64,000 nt of DNA from Saccharospirillum sp965652395 (GTDB lineage Bacteria > Pseudomonadota > Gammaproteobacteria > Pseudomonadales > Natronospirillaceae): assembly GCA_965652395.1 (NCBI GenBank), contig CBFGUW010000019.1, positions 29,254 to 93,253 of the forward strand, given 5' to 3'. How positions within the stretch are numbered: the first letter of the stretch is position 1; every line of letters begins with the position of its first letter. This document shows positions 43,213-51,378 of the stretch, one piece after another. The notes beneath the pieces are model-generated. The model did not search any database. It was not told the origin of the DNA and saw only the letters and a list, made by a program, of their open reading frames with translations. The position numbers and the translations under genes are program-made.

Positions 43213-43544
43213 GGGATAAATCATCCAATGCTTGAGGAATTTGGCCGTATTGTACGTCAAAAGGCCTGGCTCGACAGTGTCTCTTTAGTGGGTAAAAAGA
43301 GCCTCTCGCTCAGGCTGTTTAAGTACGTCGGCTAACAAATGGGGCTGACTCAGGGCTTTTCAATCATCATGGCGCATGGCTATTTGCCGGCCAGCGAGCC
43401 TCAAGCAAAACTACGCTGCATAAATTGCAGTCGATGTGAATTGCTCCGCACTGACGGCTTCAGTAAGATTGCCGGTTTTCCCGCTTCCGAGCGGCTAACC
43501 GGCCCTCCCCCAGGCCAGAATTAATGTTACGGGAGTTCAACGCG
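43213..43544. other. Divergent region between grxD and argF
   Basis: This 332-bp stretch has no supported gene. It contains the dyad CTGCATAAATTGCAG at 43416-43430, which loosely resembles an ArgR box upstream of argF; the match is imperfect and single. GGGAG precedes the argF start. Confidence 0.35.
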
Positions 43545-44453
43545 ATGACTGTCAGGCACTTCCTTACCCTCAATGACCTCAGCCGGGATGAGCTGCGGCA
43601 CCTGATCAAGCGTTCCATCGACCTGAAAAAAATGCATAAAGAAGGCACGCTCTATGAGCCGCTGAAGAGCCGCGTGCTGGGCATGATTTTCGAAAAGTCG
43701 TCCACCCGTACCCGAGTGTCGTTCGAAGCCGGGATGATTCAGCTGGGTGGTGGTGCCATTTTCCTTTCGCCCCGTGACACCCAGCTCGGTCGCGGCGAAC
43801 CGATCGAAGACAGCGCCCGCGTTTTGTCGCAAATGGTCGATGTGGTGATGATCCGCACCTTCGAACACGCCAAGGCGGCGACCTTTGCCAAATATTCCTC
43901 GGTTCCGGTTATCAATGCCCTGACCGATGAATACCACCCCTGCCAGTTGCTGGCCGACATGCAGGCCTATCACGAAGCCCGGGGGTCGATTCAGGGTAAA
44001 ACCGTTACCTGGATCGGCGACGGCAACAACATGTGCAACAGCTACATCAATGCAGCCCGTCTGTACGATTTCCAGCTGAACATCGCCTGCCCTGAAGGCT
44101 ATGAGCCGATGCAAAGTCTGCTCGACCTGGCTGGTGATCGGGTGAAAATCTTGCGTGACCCGATCGAAGCCGTTGAAAACGCTCACTTGGTCACTACCGA
44201 TGTGTGGGCCAGCATGGGGCAGGAAGAGGAAGCTCAGGCACGCCTGGCGGCGTTCAAAGATTTTCAGGTATCCCCTGAATTGATGGACAGGGCCGACAAA
44301 GACGCCATTTTCCTGCATTGCCTGCCCGCCCATCGGGGCGAAGAAATCAGTGAAGACATGCTCGACGACCCACGCGCCTATGTATGGGAGCAGGCCGGGA
44401 ACCGGTTGCATGCTCAGAAAGCGTTGTTGGAATTCCTGCTGTGCAGTGAGTGA
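43545..44453 (+). CDS. argF: Ornithine carbamoyltransferase
   Basis: This 302-residue enzyme joins carbamoyl phosphate to ornithine to make citrulline in arginine biosynthesis. The carbamoyl-phosphate motif SSTRTR lies at residues 52-57. HPCQLLADMQ, the ornithine-loop SMGQEEE and HCLPAHRGEE are intact. ATG 43545 is preferred over 43524 as it begins at the conserved N-terminus and has GGGAG before it. Confidence 0.96.
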   Translation: MTVRHFLTLNDLSRDELRHLIKRSIDLKKMHKEGTLYEPLKSRVLGMIFEKSSTRTRVSFEAGMIQLGGGAIFLSPRDTQLGRGEPIEDSARVLSQMVDVVMIRTFEHAKAATFAKYSSVPVINALTDEYHPCQLLADMQAYHEARGSIQGKTVTWIGDGNNMCNSYINAARLYDFQLNIACPEGYEPMQSLLDLAGDRVKILRDPIEAVENAHLVTTDVWASMGQEEEAQARLAAFKDFQVSPELMDRADKDAIFLHCLPAHRGEEISEDMLDDPRAYVWEQAGNRLHAQKALLEFLLCSE

Positions 44454-44503
44454 TTCGCTTTGGGTGGAAGCGGAATTCCGCTTCCACCCTGCCGGTAAGC
44501 CCG

Positions 44504-45385
44504 TCAGGGCGATACACTGGCTTGACGCACCGGCAGTTTCGCCCGCCGATGTTCGTAGACGCCGATCAATACCAAAGGCGCGACAATCATGGTCGAGCCG
44601 ATGATGAACCACAGATCCGGCACTTCGCCAAAGAAGACCCATCCTCCCAGAATAGCCCACAACAAACCGGTATATTCCGCACTGGTGACCTGATTGGCCG
44701 CTACCCAACGGTAAGCCATGAGCACCGTCACGTTGTAGCAAAGAATGAAAAAGGCCGACCCGAAGGCGTGAACCACCACGGACCACTGAAACGCGGCCCC
44801 CTCCCAAACAGTGAATAAAAAAGCGGCCGGAAGCATGTAGAGATGGGTCAACATCAAGGTATGCACCATTGACTGCCGACCCGGTAACTTACGGATCAGC
44901 ACAACATTGATCGCCAAGGAAAAAGCCACCCCAATCGCGCTGAGGCTGGCCCAATTGAATGCCACCGGCCGCAAAATCAAAACAATCCCCAGAAAACCAC
45001 TGACGACCGCCAACAGACTCAAAGGCGTCAGAGTTTCCCGATAGAAGACCACCGCGATCACCATCACCAGAATGGGTGCGGCATAGAACAAAGCGTTGGC
45101 CGTTGCCAAAGGCAGGGTGTTCAGTGCCACCACCATACAGGCGATACCGGCCAAGCCTACATGAGCGCGGATCAGATGAATGCGAGCACCCGCAAACAAG
45201 TTATTCCGGTCAATCATAGAGCTGAGCGGTAGCAATAAAGCCACCGTGCAGAGGGTGCGAATAAAGACAAACTGAAACACGGGCACGTCCGAACCCTGCA
45301 GTTTGATGATCGCGTCAGAGACCAGGGCCAGGGCATTGCCAATAACCAACAACAGAATTGCACTGCCAACTGTCTTACCGGACAT
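44504..45385 (-). CDS. EamA family (DMT) transporter
   Basis: This 293-residue inner-membrane protein has ten hydrophobic segments in two EamA repeats. The first ends near FRPVAFNW-type residue 145 (LILRPVAFNWASL). QFVFIRTLCTVALLLP and LPLATANALFYAAPI are typical. Substrate unknown. It diverges from the LysR gene at 45513, which may control it. Confidence 0.85.
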   Translation of the reverse strand: MSGKTVGSAILLLVIGNALALVSDAIIKLQGSDVPVFQFVFIRTLCTVALLLPLSSMIDRNNLFAGARIHLIRAHVGLAGIACMVVALNTLPLATANALFYAAPILVMVIAVVFYRETLTPLSLLAVVSGFLGIVLILRPVAFNWASLSAIGVAFSLAINVVLIRKLPGRQSMVHTLMLTHLYMLPAAFLFTVWEGAAFQWSVVVHAFGSAFFILCYNVTVLMAYRWVAANQVTSAEYTGLLWAILGGWVFFGEVPDLWFIIGSTMIVAPLVLIGVYEHRRAKLPVRQASVSP

Positions 45386-45512
45386 CTCCCCTCCTCTCTC
45401 ACAACGGCTTCACAACACTTGCGCCAGTCTAGGGGGGAGTCCACTATTGGGAAAAATGATATTTTCTCTTCAACATTAGTTTTTTAGATAACACCGGATG
45501 GACGGCTGCAAC

Positions 45513-46481
45513 ATGAATCTCCCACCGCTCAAAGCCCTGCCCTTCTTCGAAGCTGTGGCACGACTAAACAGCTTTTCGAAAGCGGCCAATGAGTTGAACG
45601 TCAGCCAGAGCGCCGTCAGTCATCAAATTCATCAATTGGAAGCCTATTTGGGAGAGGATCTGTTCACCCGACAGGGGCGGTATTTATCCCTTACCGAAGA
45701 AGGAAGGCACTACCTGGACGCCATCAGCTCCGCTCTGTTTCAGATCGAACGCGCCAGCGGGCAGGTGCAGGGAAAAGTGGACACCCAATTACGCATGGCC
45801 CTGTTCAGCTCCTTCGCCGTTAGGTGGTTGATTCCCCGCTTGACCACCCTGCAGCGACAGCACCCGGAGATAGACCTGACTCTGGAAATGATGAACCAAT
45901 CGCCCCACCTCTCCGACCGGGTGGCCGACTGCTTTATCACCGTTCACAACGACCAACGCGGCTTTACCTACGACCTCATCTACCGCGAAAAACTCTTCGC
46001 TATATGCAGCCGAAGCTACTGGCACCAACTCAGCGCCGAACTGATGCAGGAAGGCATTATCGACTCACCCACCCCCGACCAACTCGACCCCAAAGCCCTT
46101 ACCCGCTGCCCGCTGCTCTCCGCATTTCACATTTTCGGCGAACACAAAGACGACTGGCGCCGCTGGTTCAATGAAGCCGACGTCACCCTCCCTCAGACGA
46201 CCCGAATCCAGAACTTCAGCCACATGCTACTGGCCTTGGAAGCCGCCCGACATCACCAGGGCCTGGCCCTCGCCAACGACTATATGTACCCCATCCACGA
46301 CGACCCGGACCTGGTACGCCTACCCTGCCACACTCTGGTCACGGGCGATTGTTTCTACTTCGCCTTCAAAACCAGTCGCCGCCAGGAACCAGGCATCAGA
46401 ACACTCAGACAATGGATTCGACAACAAGCCATCAGCAGCGGCTTACTCAACTCCGGCTTGGAGGAGCCTTCGGTTTACTGA
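45513..46481 (+). CDS. LysR family transcriptional regulator (GcvA-like)
   Basis: This 322-residue regulator has an N-terminal winged helix, LPPLKALPFFEAVARLNSFS and KAANELNVSQSAVSHQIHQLE. It resembles the GcvA/AmpR group (P-P-L-x-A-L start). The effector domain follows from about residue 90. It is divergent from the EamA transporter, its likely target. ATG 45513 gives the usual N-terminus; ATG 45498 is five codons earlier. Confidence 0.88.
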   Translation: MNLPPLKALPFFEAVARLNSFSKAANELNVSQSAVSHQIHQLEAYLGEDLFTRQGRYLSLTEEGRHYLDAISSALFQIERASGQVQGKVDTQLRMALFSSFAVRWLIPRLTTLQRQHPEIDLTLEMMNQSPHLSDRVADCFITVHNDQRGFTYDLIYREKLFAICSRSYWHQLSAELMQEGIIDSPTPDQLDPKALTRCPLLSAFHIFGEHKDDWRRWFNEADVTLPQTTRIQNFSHMLLALEAARHHQGLALANDYMYPIHDDPDLVRLPCHTLVTGDCFYFAFKTSRRQEPGIRTLRQWIRQQAISSGLLNSGLEEPSVY

Positions 46482-46540
46482 GAGTCACTGGCGGCGCCTG
46501 TGGCCCTCGCTCGACCTCTGTGCCTGAACCCGCACCAGGA

Positions 46541-46635
46541 ACCAGGTGGGCTCCTCCAAGGTCGGCATTAACCCATCCATGGGGCCTGGACCGCAGCATC
46601 CTTGCTGCGGACCACCTTGGAGGAGCCCACCTGGT
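46541..46635 (+). repeat. Intergenic inverted-repeat element, copy 7
   Basis: The arms 46541-46562 and 46614-46635 form a perfect 22-bp stem. The small hairpin CCC-ATCCAT-GGG lies near 46572-46584. The hairpin 46591-46610 has 8-bp arms around TCCT (core GCATCCTTGC, one change from the usual). The inner part closely matches copy 1, but the outer stem is different. It lies 60 bp after the LysR gene. Confidence 0.9.
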
Positions 46636-46734
46636 CCCCGGCGCTAGCCCAAAGAGGAAGTGGGTTCCAACAGAGCCATTGAAGTGTTTCAGAAAGAATC
46701 GGATTTTATCGGTTACGAGTGGCAACCAAGGCTA

Positions 46735-46864
46735 GTGTTCGCTGCCGGGTAAGGGGATTTGGGGGCGTCGGCAGCCAGGGCGGTCCGACGTCTCGGGGGC
46801 TGCCGCCGAGCGTACAGGGAAGTATTTACAGCGACCCCAAATCCCCTTACCCGGCAGCGAACAC
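46735..46864 (-). repeat. Intergenic inverted-repeat element, copy 8, with rearranged inner hairpin
   Basis: The arms 46735-46764 and 46835-46864 form a perfect 30-bp stem. The TAC-AGGGAA-GTA hairpin (this strand) is present. The second hairpin keeps its stem (GGCAGCC/GGCTGCC type), but the usual CATGGATG tip is replaced by about 21 bases resembling part of copy 4 (CGGTCCGACG). The stem matches copy 6. Flanks GGCTA and GGGTTCC match copy 3. Confidence 0.9.
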
Positions 46865-46882
46865 GGGTTCCAACCACCACCC

Positions 46883-46920
46883 AAAAAAAAAGCCCGCGAA
46901 AAGGGGAAGGAAACGCGGGC
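46883..46920 (-). terminator. Intrinsic terminator of the minus-strand flavoprotein gene
   Basis: The 7-bp stem GCCCGCG/CGCGGGC (46892-46898 with 46914-46920) has a 15-base loop. A run of nine A on the plus strand (46883-46891) becomes the U-tract on the minus strand. It lies 42 bases after the stop at 46962. Confidence 0.85.
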
Positions 46921-46961
46921 GTTGAGCCAAACCGGCGGGAAGCCGGAGCATCGTGCTCCGT

Positions 46962-48383
46962 CTAGGCCTTCTTCGCCTCTGACTCAGATCTGGTGAAAAT
47001 GTTACGTATGAACTTAACAACCGGATGCTGGAAGATATTGTCCAGCAACACCTGTTGGGAAAGTTGGCGCAGGCTGTCCGCATAGGTTGGATAAGGGTGA
47101 ATCACCCCCTGCAACTTCGCGAAATTCAGATTTAACGTCTTCATCACCTGAACCTCTGCAATCAGTTCACCGGCACGCTCACCGATGATATGCGCTCCCA
47201 AGACCTTACCATTGCGGCGGGTAATCAACTTGATACGACCCATATCCCCGCTCTTGGTCTTGGCGCGATCCAGCTTGGCGAAATCATAGTGATAAACCCG
47301 AATACCATCGCCATGCCGCTCGCGGGCTTCAGCCTCAGTCATCCCCGCCCGTGCGAACTCCGGATCGGTGAAAGTGGACCAGGCAACATCAGTATAGTTC
47401 ACCGAACGCCGGATCGGCAGAATCGCATTCATCGCCGCAATCTTGCCCTGATAGTTCGCCATATGGCTCAACAGGTACGGACCCGCCACGTCACCGCAGG
47501 CGTAGATATGGGGCCGTGTTGTCTGTAAACGAGGATTGACAACCAAGCCTTTCTCTATTTTTACGCCTATCGTCTCCAGCCCCATACCGCCGAGGTTCGG
47601 CGCACGCCCCAAAGCCACCAACACCCGCTCCGCTTCCACGGTGCCGGTACTGCCCGCCTCCGACTCGGTGCGCAGTAGAACACCGGTTTCCGTACGCTCC
47701 GCGCCCACCGCCTTGGTGCCCAGCAGAAAGCGAACCCCCTCCGCTTCCAGGCGTCCGCGAATCAAAGCCGCGAACTCCGGTTCCTCGCGGGACAGGATCT
47801 CCGGCATCATCTCTACGACCGTCACCTGAGTACCCAGTCGGTTCATGGCTTGGGCCAGCTCCATGCCGATAGCACCGCCGCCCAACACCACCATGGAAGT
47901 GGGTAACCGTTCCTGCTGGAAAAAATTGTCGTTGGTGAGGCAGTCGACCTCGTCCAACCCCGGAATCGAGGGCACAAACGGCGAACTTCCGGTGGCCAGC
48001 ACGAATTTACGGCCGCGGAACGTTTCGCCATTCACCTCAATGGTGTGAGGGTCCGTGAACCGGGCAAAGCCGTTCACATAGTCCGCCCCCGCTTTTTCCA
48101 ACACCTCCGGGGTTTCCTCTTCGTAAACCGCCTCGCTGACCGCGCGCACTTCCGCCAGTATTGGCGCTGTATCCGGCTGGATAGCCGCAAATTGTCGTGC
48201 TGTGTGGACGGCTTTAGCTCGATTGATCAATGCCTTGCTGGGAACACAGCCGGACCAGGTGCACTCGCCCCCCGGTCGGTCTTTCTCAACTACCAATACT
48301 TTCTTGCCGAAGCCGAGCGCTGTGAAAGCGGCTGTTAGGCCACCCGCGCCGGAACCGATCACGATCAGATCGTAGGTATTCAT
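46962..48383 (-). CDS. Pyridine nucleotide-disulfide oxidoreductase (dihydrolipoamide dehydrogenase/mercuric reductase-like)
   Basis: This 473-residue flavoprotein has the FAD Rossmann motif IGSGAGGLTAAF (residues 9-20) and the redox disulfide CTWSGC (Cys41, Cys46). NAD(P)-binding VVLGGGAIGMELA, the second FAD motif IYACGDVAG and a C-terminal dimer His in IHPYPTYAD follow. The usual HxHPTxxE reads HPYPTYAD, so the partner Glu is Asp. It is not next to 2-oxoacid dehydrogenase genes, so its substrate is open. ATG 48383 has GGGGG before it; the DUF1499 gene ends 17 bases upstream. Confidence 0.85.
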   Translation of the reverse strand: MNTYDLIVIGSGAGGLTAAFTALGFGKKVLVVEKDRPGGECTWSGCVPSKALINRAKAVHTARQFAAIQPDTAPILAEVRAVSEAVYEEETPEVLEKAGADYVNGFARFTDPHTIEVNGETFRGRKFVLATGSSPFVPSIPGLDEVDCLTNDNFFQQERLPTSMVVLGGGAIGMELAQAMNRLGTQVTVVEMMPEILSREEPEFAALIRGRLEAEGVRFLLGTKAVGAERTETGVLLRTESEAGSTGTVEAERVLVALGRAPNLGGMGLETIGVKIEKGLVVNPRLQTTRPHIYACGDVAGPYLLSHMANYQGKIAAMNAILPIRRSVNYTDVAWSTFTDPEFARAGMTEAEARERHGDGIRVYHYDFAKLDRAKTKSGDMGRIKLITRRNGKVLGAHIIGERAGELIAEVQVMKTLNLNFAKLQGVIHPYPTYADSLRQLSQQVLLDNIFQHPVVKFIRNIFTRSESEAKKA

Positions 48384-48399
48384 AGCGCCCCCTGATTTT

Positions 48400-48861
48400 T
48401 CACTGTTCGACACCGGCCTGGTTATAAAGTTCCTTCAGCCGGTCGTAGCGCTTTCGGTTCAAACCCAGGTCGGAATAACCGGCCCGGCTTGCGCTGCGAA
48501 AGTGGACCTCGCGATTGTCTTCGTCCAGGTAGAATTCGGCATCGTCATGAAAATGAAGCGTGGGCGTGGTGAAGACGTAATAGAGGTAATTGGGGTCGCT
48601 CTGCTTAAGCGTGGCGCCGCCATATTGAGAAACGGCCCGCTGAATCGCCTCGACGGTGGCGGCCAGGTCTTCTTTGAACGGCCAGGGGGCGACCCGCTTT
48701 TCCACATCATCCGCCTGGGTGGATACGGCATTGGGTTTGCGGCTCAGGGGTTTCAACTCGCCATTGTCGTGGCCGAGCTCGGGCACGCGATTGTTCTGTA
48801 CCAGAATGCGAACCACATTGAGCACCACTAGCAACAGCACTACCCATAGAACAATTTTCAT
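48400..48861 (-). CDS. DUF1499 family protein
   Basis: This 153-residue protein has an N-terminal hydrophobic anchor (residues 3-20), then a globular domain with KPNAVSTQADD, YYVFTTPTLHFHDDAEFYLDE and VHFRSASRAGYSDLGLNRKRYD. The last parts are the DUF1499 hallmark. Function is not established. It probably forms an operon with the flavoprotein gene downstream and diverges from an OhrR-type regulator. Confidence 0.85.
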   Translation of the reverse strand: MKIVLWVVLLLVVLNVVRILVQNNRVPELGHDNGELKPLSRKPNAVSTQADDVEKRVAPWPFKEDLAATVEAIQRAVSQYGGATLKQSDPNYLYYVFTTPTLHFHDDAEFYLDEDNREVHFRSASRAGYSDLGLNRKRYDRLKELYNQAGVEQ

Positions 48862-48908
48862 CTGCCATCTCCTTCGAGAATTGTTTAGCTACGCCTATAA
48901 AATTTATC

Positions 48909-48961
48909 TTGTGCGCAAACCTTATAGGCCAGGACTTGACCGGTCAATACCTTGCGCGCAA
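48909..48961. promoter_or_regulatory. Two TTGYGCGCAA dyads, candidate OhrR-type operators
   Basis: TTGTGCGCAA (48909-48918) and TTGCGCGCAA (48952-48961) lie between the divergent DUF1499 and MarR/OhrR genes, 43 bp centre to centre (about four helical turns). Both are near-perfect palindromes. Binding by the adjacent regulator is inferred from position only. Confidence 0.5.
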
Positions 48962-48976
48962 AATACTTTTACATCA

Positions 48977-49453
48977 ATGCTGATCCAGGAACCTGATTTG
49001 TCCGCGCCTGAAACCGAACTGCCCCAACTGAAGCTGAAAAACCAGATTTGTCACTCGCTTTATTCTGCGACCAATGCACTGGTGCGGGCTTATCGGCCAT
49101 TGCTGGAACCCTTGGATCTGACTTATCCGCAGTACCTGGTCATGCTGGCTCTGTGGGAGGAAGATCACCTCCCGATCAAACATTTGGTGGAAACCACGCG
49201 CTTCGACTCCGGCACCTTAACGCCCATTCTCAAACGCCTGGAACACAAGGGATTGATCACACAGCTGAAACCGCCCAAAGGGGATAAGCGTCAACGGTTG
49301 ATCAGCGTGACGGACAAGGGCTGGGAAAGGAGAGAGCAGGCAGCGAAAGTGCCCGAGGCATTGATGTGCCAGGCGGATATGACCGCCGAGCAGGCTTTGG
49401 AACTCAAAGCCCTGGCGGAGACACTTTATCGGGAATTGTCGGCGAAAAGCTAG
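48977..49453 (+). CDS. MarR family regulator, OhrR-like (two-cysteine type)
   Basis: This 158-residue winged-helix repressor has Cys25 in NQICHSLYSATNAL, the peroxide-sensing position of OhrR. A second Cys131 (ALMCQADM) could form a disulfide, as in two-cysteine OhrR of Xanthomonas. The DNA-binding helix is RFDSGTLTPILKRLEHKGL. OhrR proteins sense organic hydroperoxides. No ohr gene is next to it; the divergent DUF1499-flavoprotein operon is the likely target. The start is the last ATG before the conserved domain. Confidence 0.8.
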   Translation: MLIQEPDLSAPETELPQLKLKNQICHSLYSATNALVRAYRPLLEPLDLTYPQYLVMLALWEEDHLPIKHLVETTRFDSGTLTPILKRLEHKGLITQLKPPKGDKRQRLISVTDKGWERREQAAKVPEALMCQADMTAEQALELKALAETLYRELSAKS

Positions 49454-49998
49454 GTCGCTGCCCGGGCATGTTCCCATGCCTGACGAACGGCATCCAACTG
49501 GTTGTTATCCTGAAGCAGTGCTTTGAAGGATTGATGCGGTCGTTCCAGTTCGCCGAAGTGGGCGATATCCCAGTCCACCCATTGCAGGCCGCCACACACC
49601 TCGTGAGCGTGATGGTACTGTTCATTGAAATGGTAGCTCTGCATGGCGTTTTGGGTGACCTGGGCAATGCCACGCACTTCAATGCGGCCCAGAGTCAACT
49701 GGCTGCCGGTCTCCATCAAGGCGACAAAGTCCCCCTTCTGGATGTGCATGAAGTTCCAAAACAATGTCGGTACACCGGTCAGGGCGCTGTCGTCGTCCGT
49801 CCAGCTTTTATCGCGTGAGTAGGCAATATTACCTTTGAGTTGCACAAAGGTTTTAAATTGCCGTTCCCAGCCGGGGGAGTCTCTGAGGTAACGCTCCAGA
49901 CTGCCTATTTCCCGCCAACCGAGCGCAAGGCAATGGCGCTGGCGGAGTTCGGAATAACTGCAATTGACGCTTGAAGTAATGAGCCACCACAAATTCAT
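49450..49998 (-). CDS. Unknown protein, possibly PUA/EVE-like
   Basis: This 182-residue protein is not recognised. It has HCLALGWREIGSLERYL near the N-terminus and HIQKGDFVALMETGSQLTLG, IEVRGIAQV and YHHAHEVCGGLQWVDWD later. The pattern of small-domain beta strands (GW...GDFV...LGRIxxxG...H.V.W) recalls the N-terminal reader domains found in Mrr/McrB-like proteins and EVE folds; this is a resemblance by eye only. Its stop overlaps the stop of the convergent OhrR-like gene by four bases. ATG 49998 follows AGGGG. Confidence 0.6.
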   Translation of the reverse strand: MNLWWLITSSVNCSYSELRQRHCLALGWREIGSLERYLRDSPGWERQFKTFVQLKGNIAYSRDKSWTDDDSALTGVPTLFWNFMHIQKGDFVALMETGSQLTLGRIEVRGIAQVTQNAMQSYHFNEQYHHAHEVCGGLQWVDWDIAHFGELERPHQSFKALLQDNNQLDAVRQAWEHARAAT

Positions 49999-50163
49999 GA
50001 TCGAGCCCCTGCTGTTTTTGTCGTTATGAACGGGGTTTGAAGCCATCTCTCACTGTTACACAGGAGCCATCAGCTTCAATAAGACATTAGTCTAGCAAAG
50101 TTTGGGAGATGCGCTTTTTCTGAACGATGTTAGTAATAGAAAGAGGGGTATTGCGAAGCATCA

Positions 50164-50210
50164 ATAAAAAATTGGCCGCCGGGTTTCCGTTTAAAAACCC
50201 GACGGCGGTC
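50164..50210 (-). terminator. Intrinsic terminator of the bet-cho operon
   Basis: A 12-bp stem (50175-50186 with 50195-50206, one mismatch) has a GC-rich base and is followed by an A-run on the plus strand (50166-50171), read as a U-tract on the minus strand. It lies 15 bases after the choV stop. Confidence 0.88.
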
Positions 50211-50220
50211 AACCTAACGA

Positions 50221-51378
50221 TCAGGCCGCTTCGCCGAGAAGCCCGCGATATAATTCCATATCGCCAATCACCTGGGTTTCGCCTTCCCGGTCGGTTACCA
50301 GTACCGCATAACCGGTGCGATAGCGGATTTCCAGTGCATCCTTGAAGGTGCAGCCAGCATCCACAACCGTGGGCTGTGGCAGCAGTGAATCAAGACTCTC
50401 GCCCTCCTGCCAGCGTTGCAGGGAGACATTGTTTTCGCCCTTGTAGACTTGGTGTTCTTTCGGATCGAACCAACAATCCTGTTTTTCGTCGATACAAAAG
50501 CGTCCATTGCGTTCGGGGTGATCGCTCAGAGGCTGCGCAACATCTCCACAGCACAACACATGCAACGGGTTGGTATGGGCCACAAATTCCTTCACATAAT
50601 CGTCCGCCGGGCGCAGCACGATATCCTGAGGGGTTCCCTGCTGGACAATACAGCCGTCTTTCATAATGGCGATGGTGTTGCCCAACTTCAAAGCCTCATC
50701 CAGATCGTGGCTAACGAATATAATGGTTTTCTGCAGTTTTTCCTGCAGCTGCAACAACTCTTCCTGCAGTTGTTGACGAATCAATGGATCCAATGCCGAG
50801 AAGGGTTCGTCCATCAACAGAATATCCGATTGCGTGGCCAACGCTCGCGCCAGCCCCACCCTTTGCTGCATACCGCCGGACAAAGCGCTTGGCTTTTGAT
50901 CACGCCAGCCCGAAAGGCCGACAATGTCCAACTGTTCATCGACACGACGGTTAATTTCATCCTTGGGCAGCTTTTGCACGTCCAGAGCAAATGCCACGTT
51001 TTCACCGACGGTCAGCCAGGGCATGAGCGCAAAGCGCTGGAAAACCATGGCGATACGCTTCATGCGAATTTCCCGGCGGGTTTGCGCATCGGCTTTGGTA
51101 AAGTCGAGACATTGACCGTCGTGGTCGATCAAGACCTCACCCCGGGTGACCGGGTTGAGGCCATTCACACAACGAATCAAGCTGGATTTACCCGACCCCG
51201 ACAATCCCATCAGCACACAAATCTCGCCCTTGTTCACTTTCAGGTTGGCGTTGCTGACACCGAGAACCAACCCGGTTTCATCGAGCAGGCGCTCACGGTC
51301 ATAGCCTTTATCCAACAAGGGAATAGCCCGTTCCGGCCGTTTGCCGAACACCAGGTCGACGTTCTTGAACTCAATCAT
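50221..51378 (-). CDS. choV: Choline/betaine ABC transporter ATP-binding protein
   Basis: This 385-residue ATPase drives import. Walker A is GLSGSGKSS, the signature LSGGMQQRVGLARAL, Walker B ILLMDEPFSALDP, and the switch His is in FVSHDLDEAL. The C-terminal region after residue 260 looks like a short CBS-type regulatory part (YAVLVTDREGETQVIGDM). It starts one base after choW and ends the operon that begins with betI. Confidence 0.92.
   Translation of the reverse strand: MIEFKNVDLVFGKRPERAIPLLDKGYDRERLLDETGLVLGVSNANLKVNKGEICVLMGLSGSGKSSLIRCVNGLNPVTRGEVLIDHDGQCLDFTKADAQTRREIRMKRIAMVFQRFALMPWLTVGENVAFALDVQKLPKDEINRRVDEQLDIVGLSGWRDQKPSALSGGMQQRVGLARALATQSDILLMDEPFSALDPLIRQQLQEELLQLQEKLQKTIIFVSHDLDEALKLGNTIAIMKDGCIVQQGTPQDIVLRPADDYVKEFVAHTNPLHVLCCGDVAQPLSDHPERNGRFCIDEKQDCWFDPKEHQVYKGENNVSLQRWQEGESLDSLLPQPTVVDAGCTFKDALEIRYRTGYAVLVTDREGETQVIGDMELYRGLLGEAA

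Noticed and set aside
43416..43430. ArgR operator upstream of argF
   Set aside because: The dyad CTGCATAAATTGCAG is only a loose match and single; noted in the gap entry but not claimed as a site.
213..46864. Integron attC sites as an explanation for the inverted-repeat family
   Set aside because: The copies lack the R-box core GTTRRRY/RYYYAAC pairs, lie between ordinary chromosomal genes, and no integrase is present.
213..46864. Reading the inverted repeats as Rho-independent terminators
   Set aside because: None has a U-tract after the stem, several lie inside operons, and copy 8 is followed by a separate genuine terminator.
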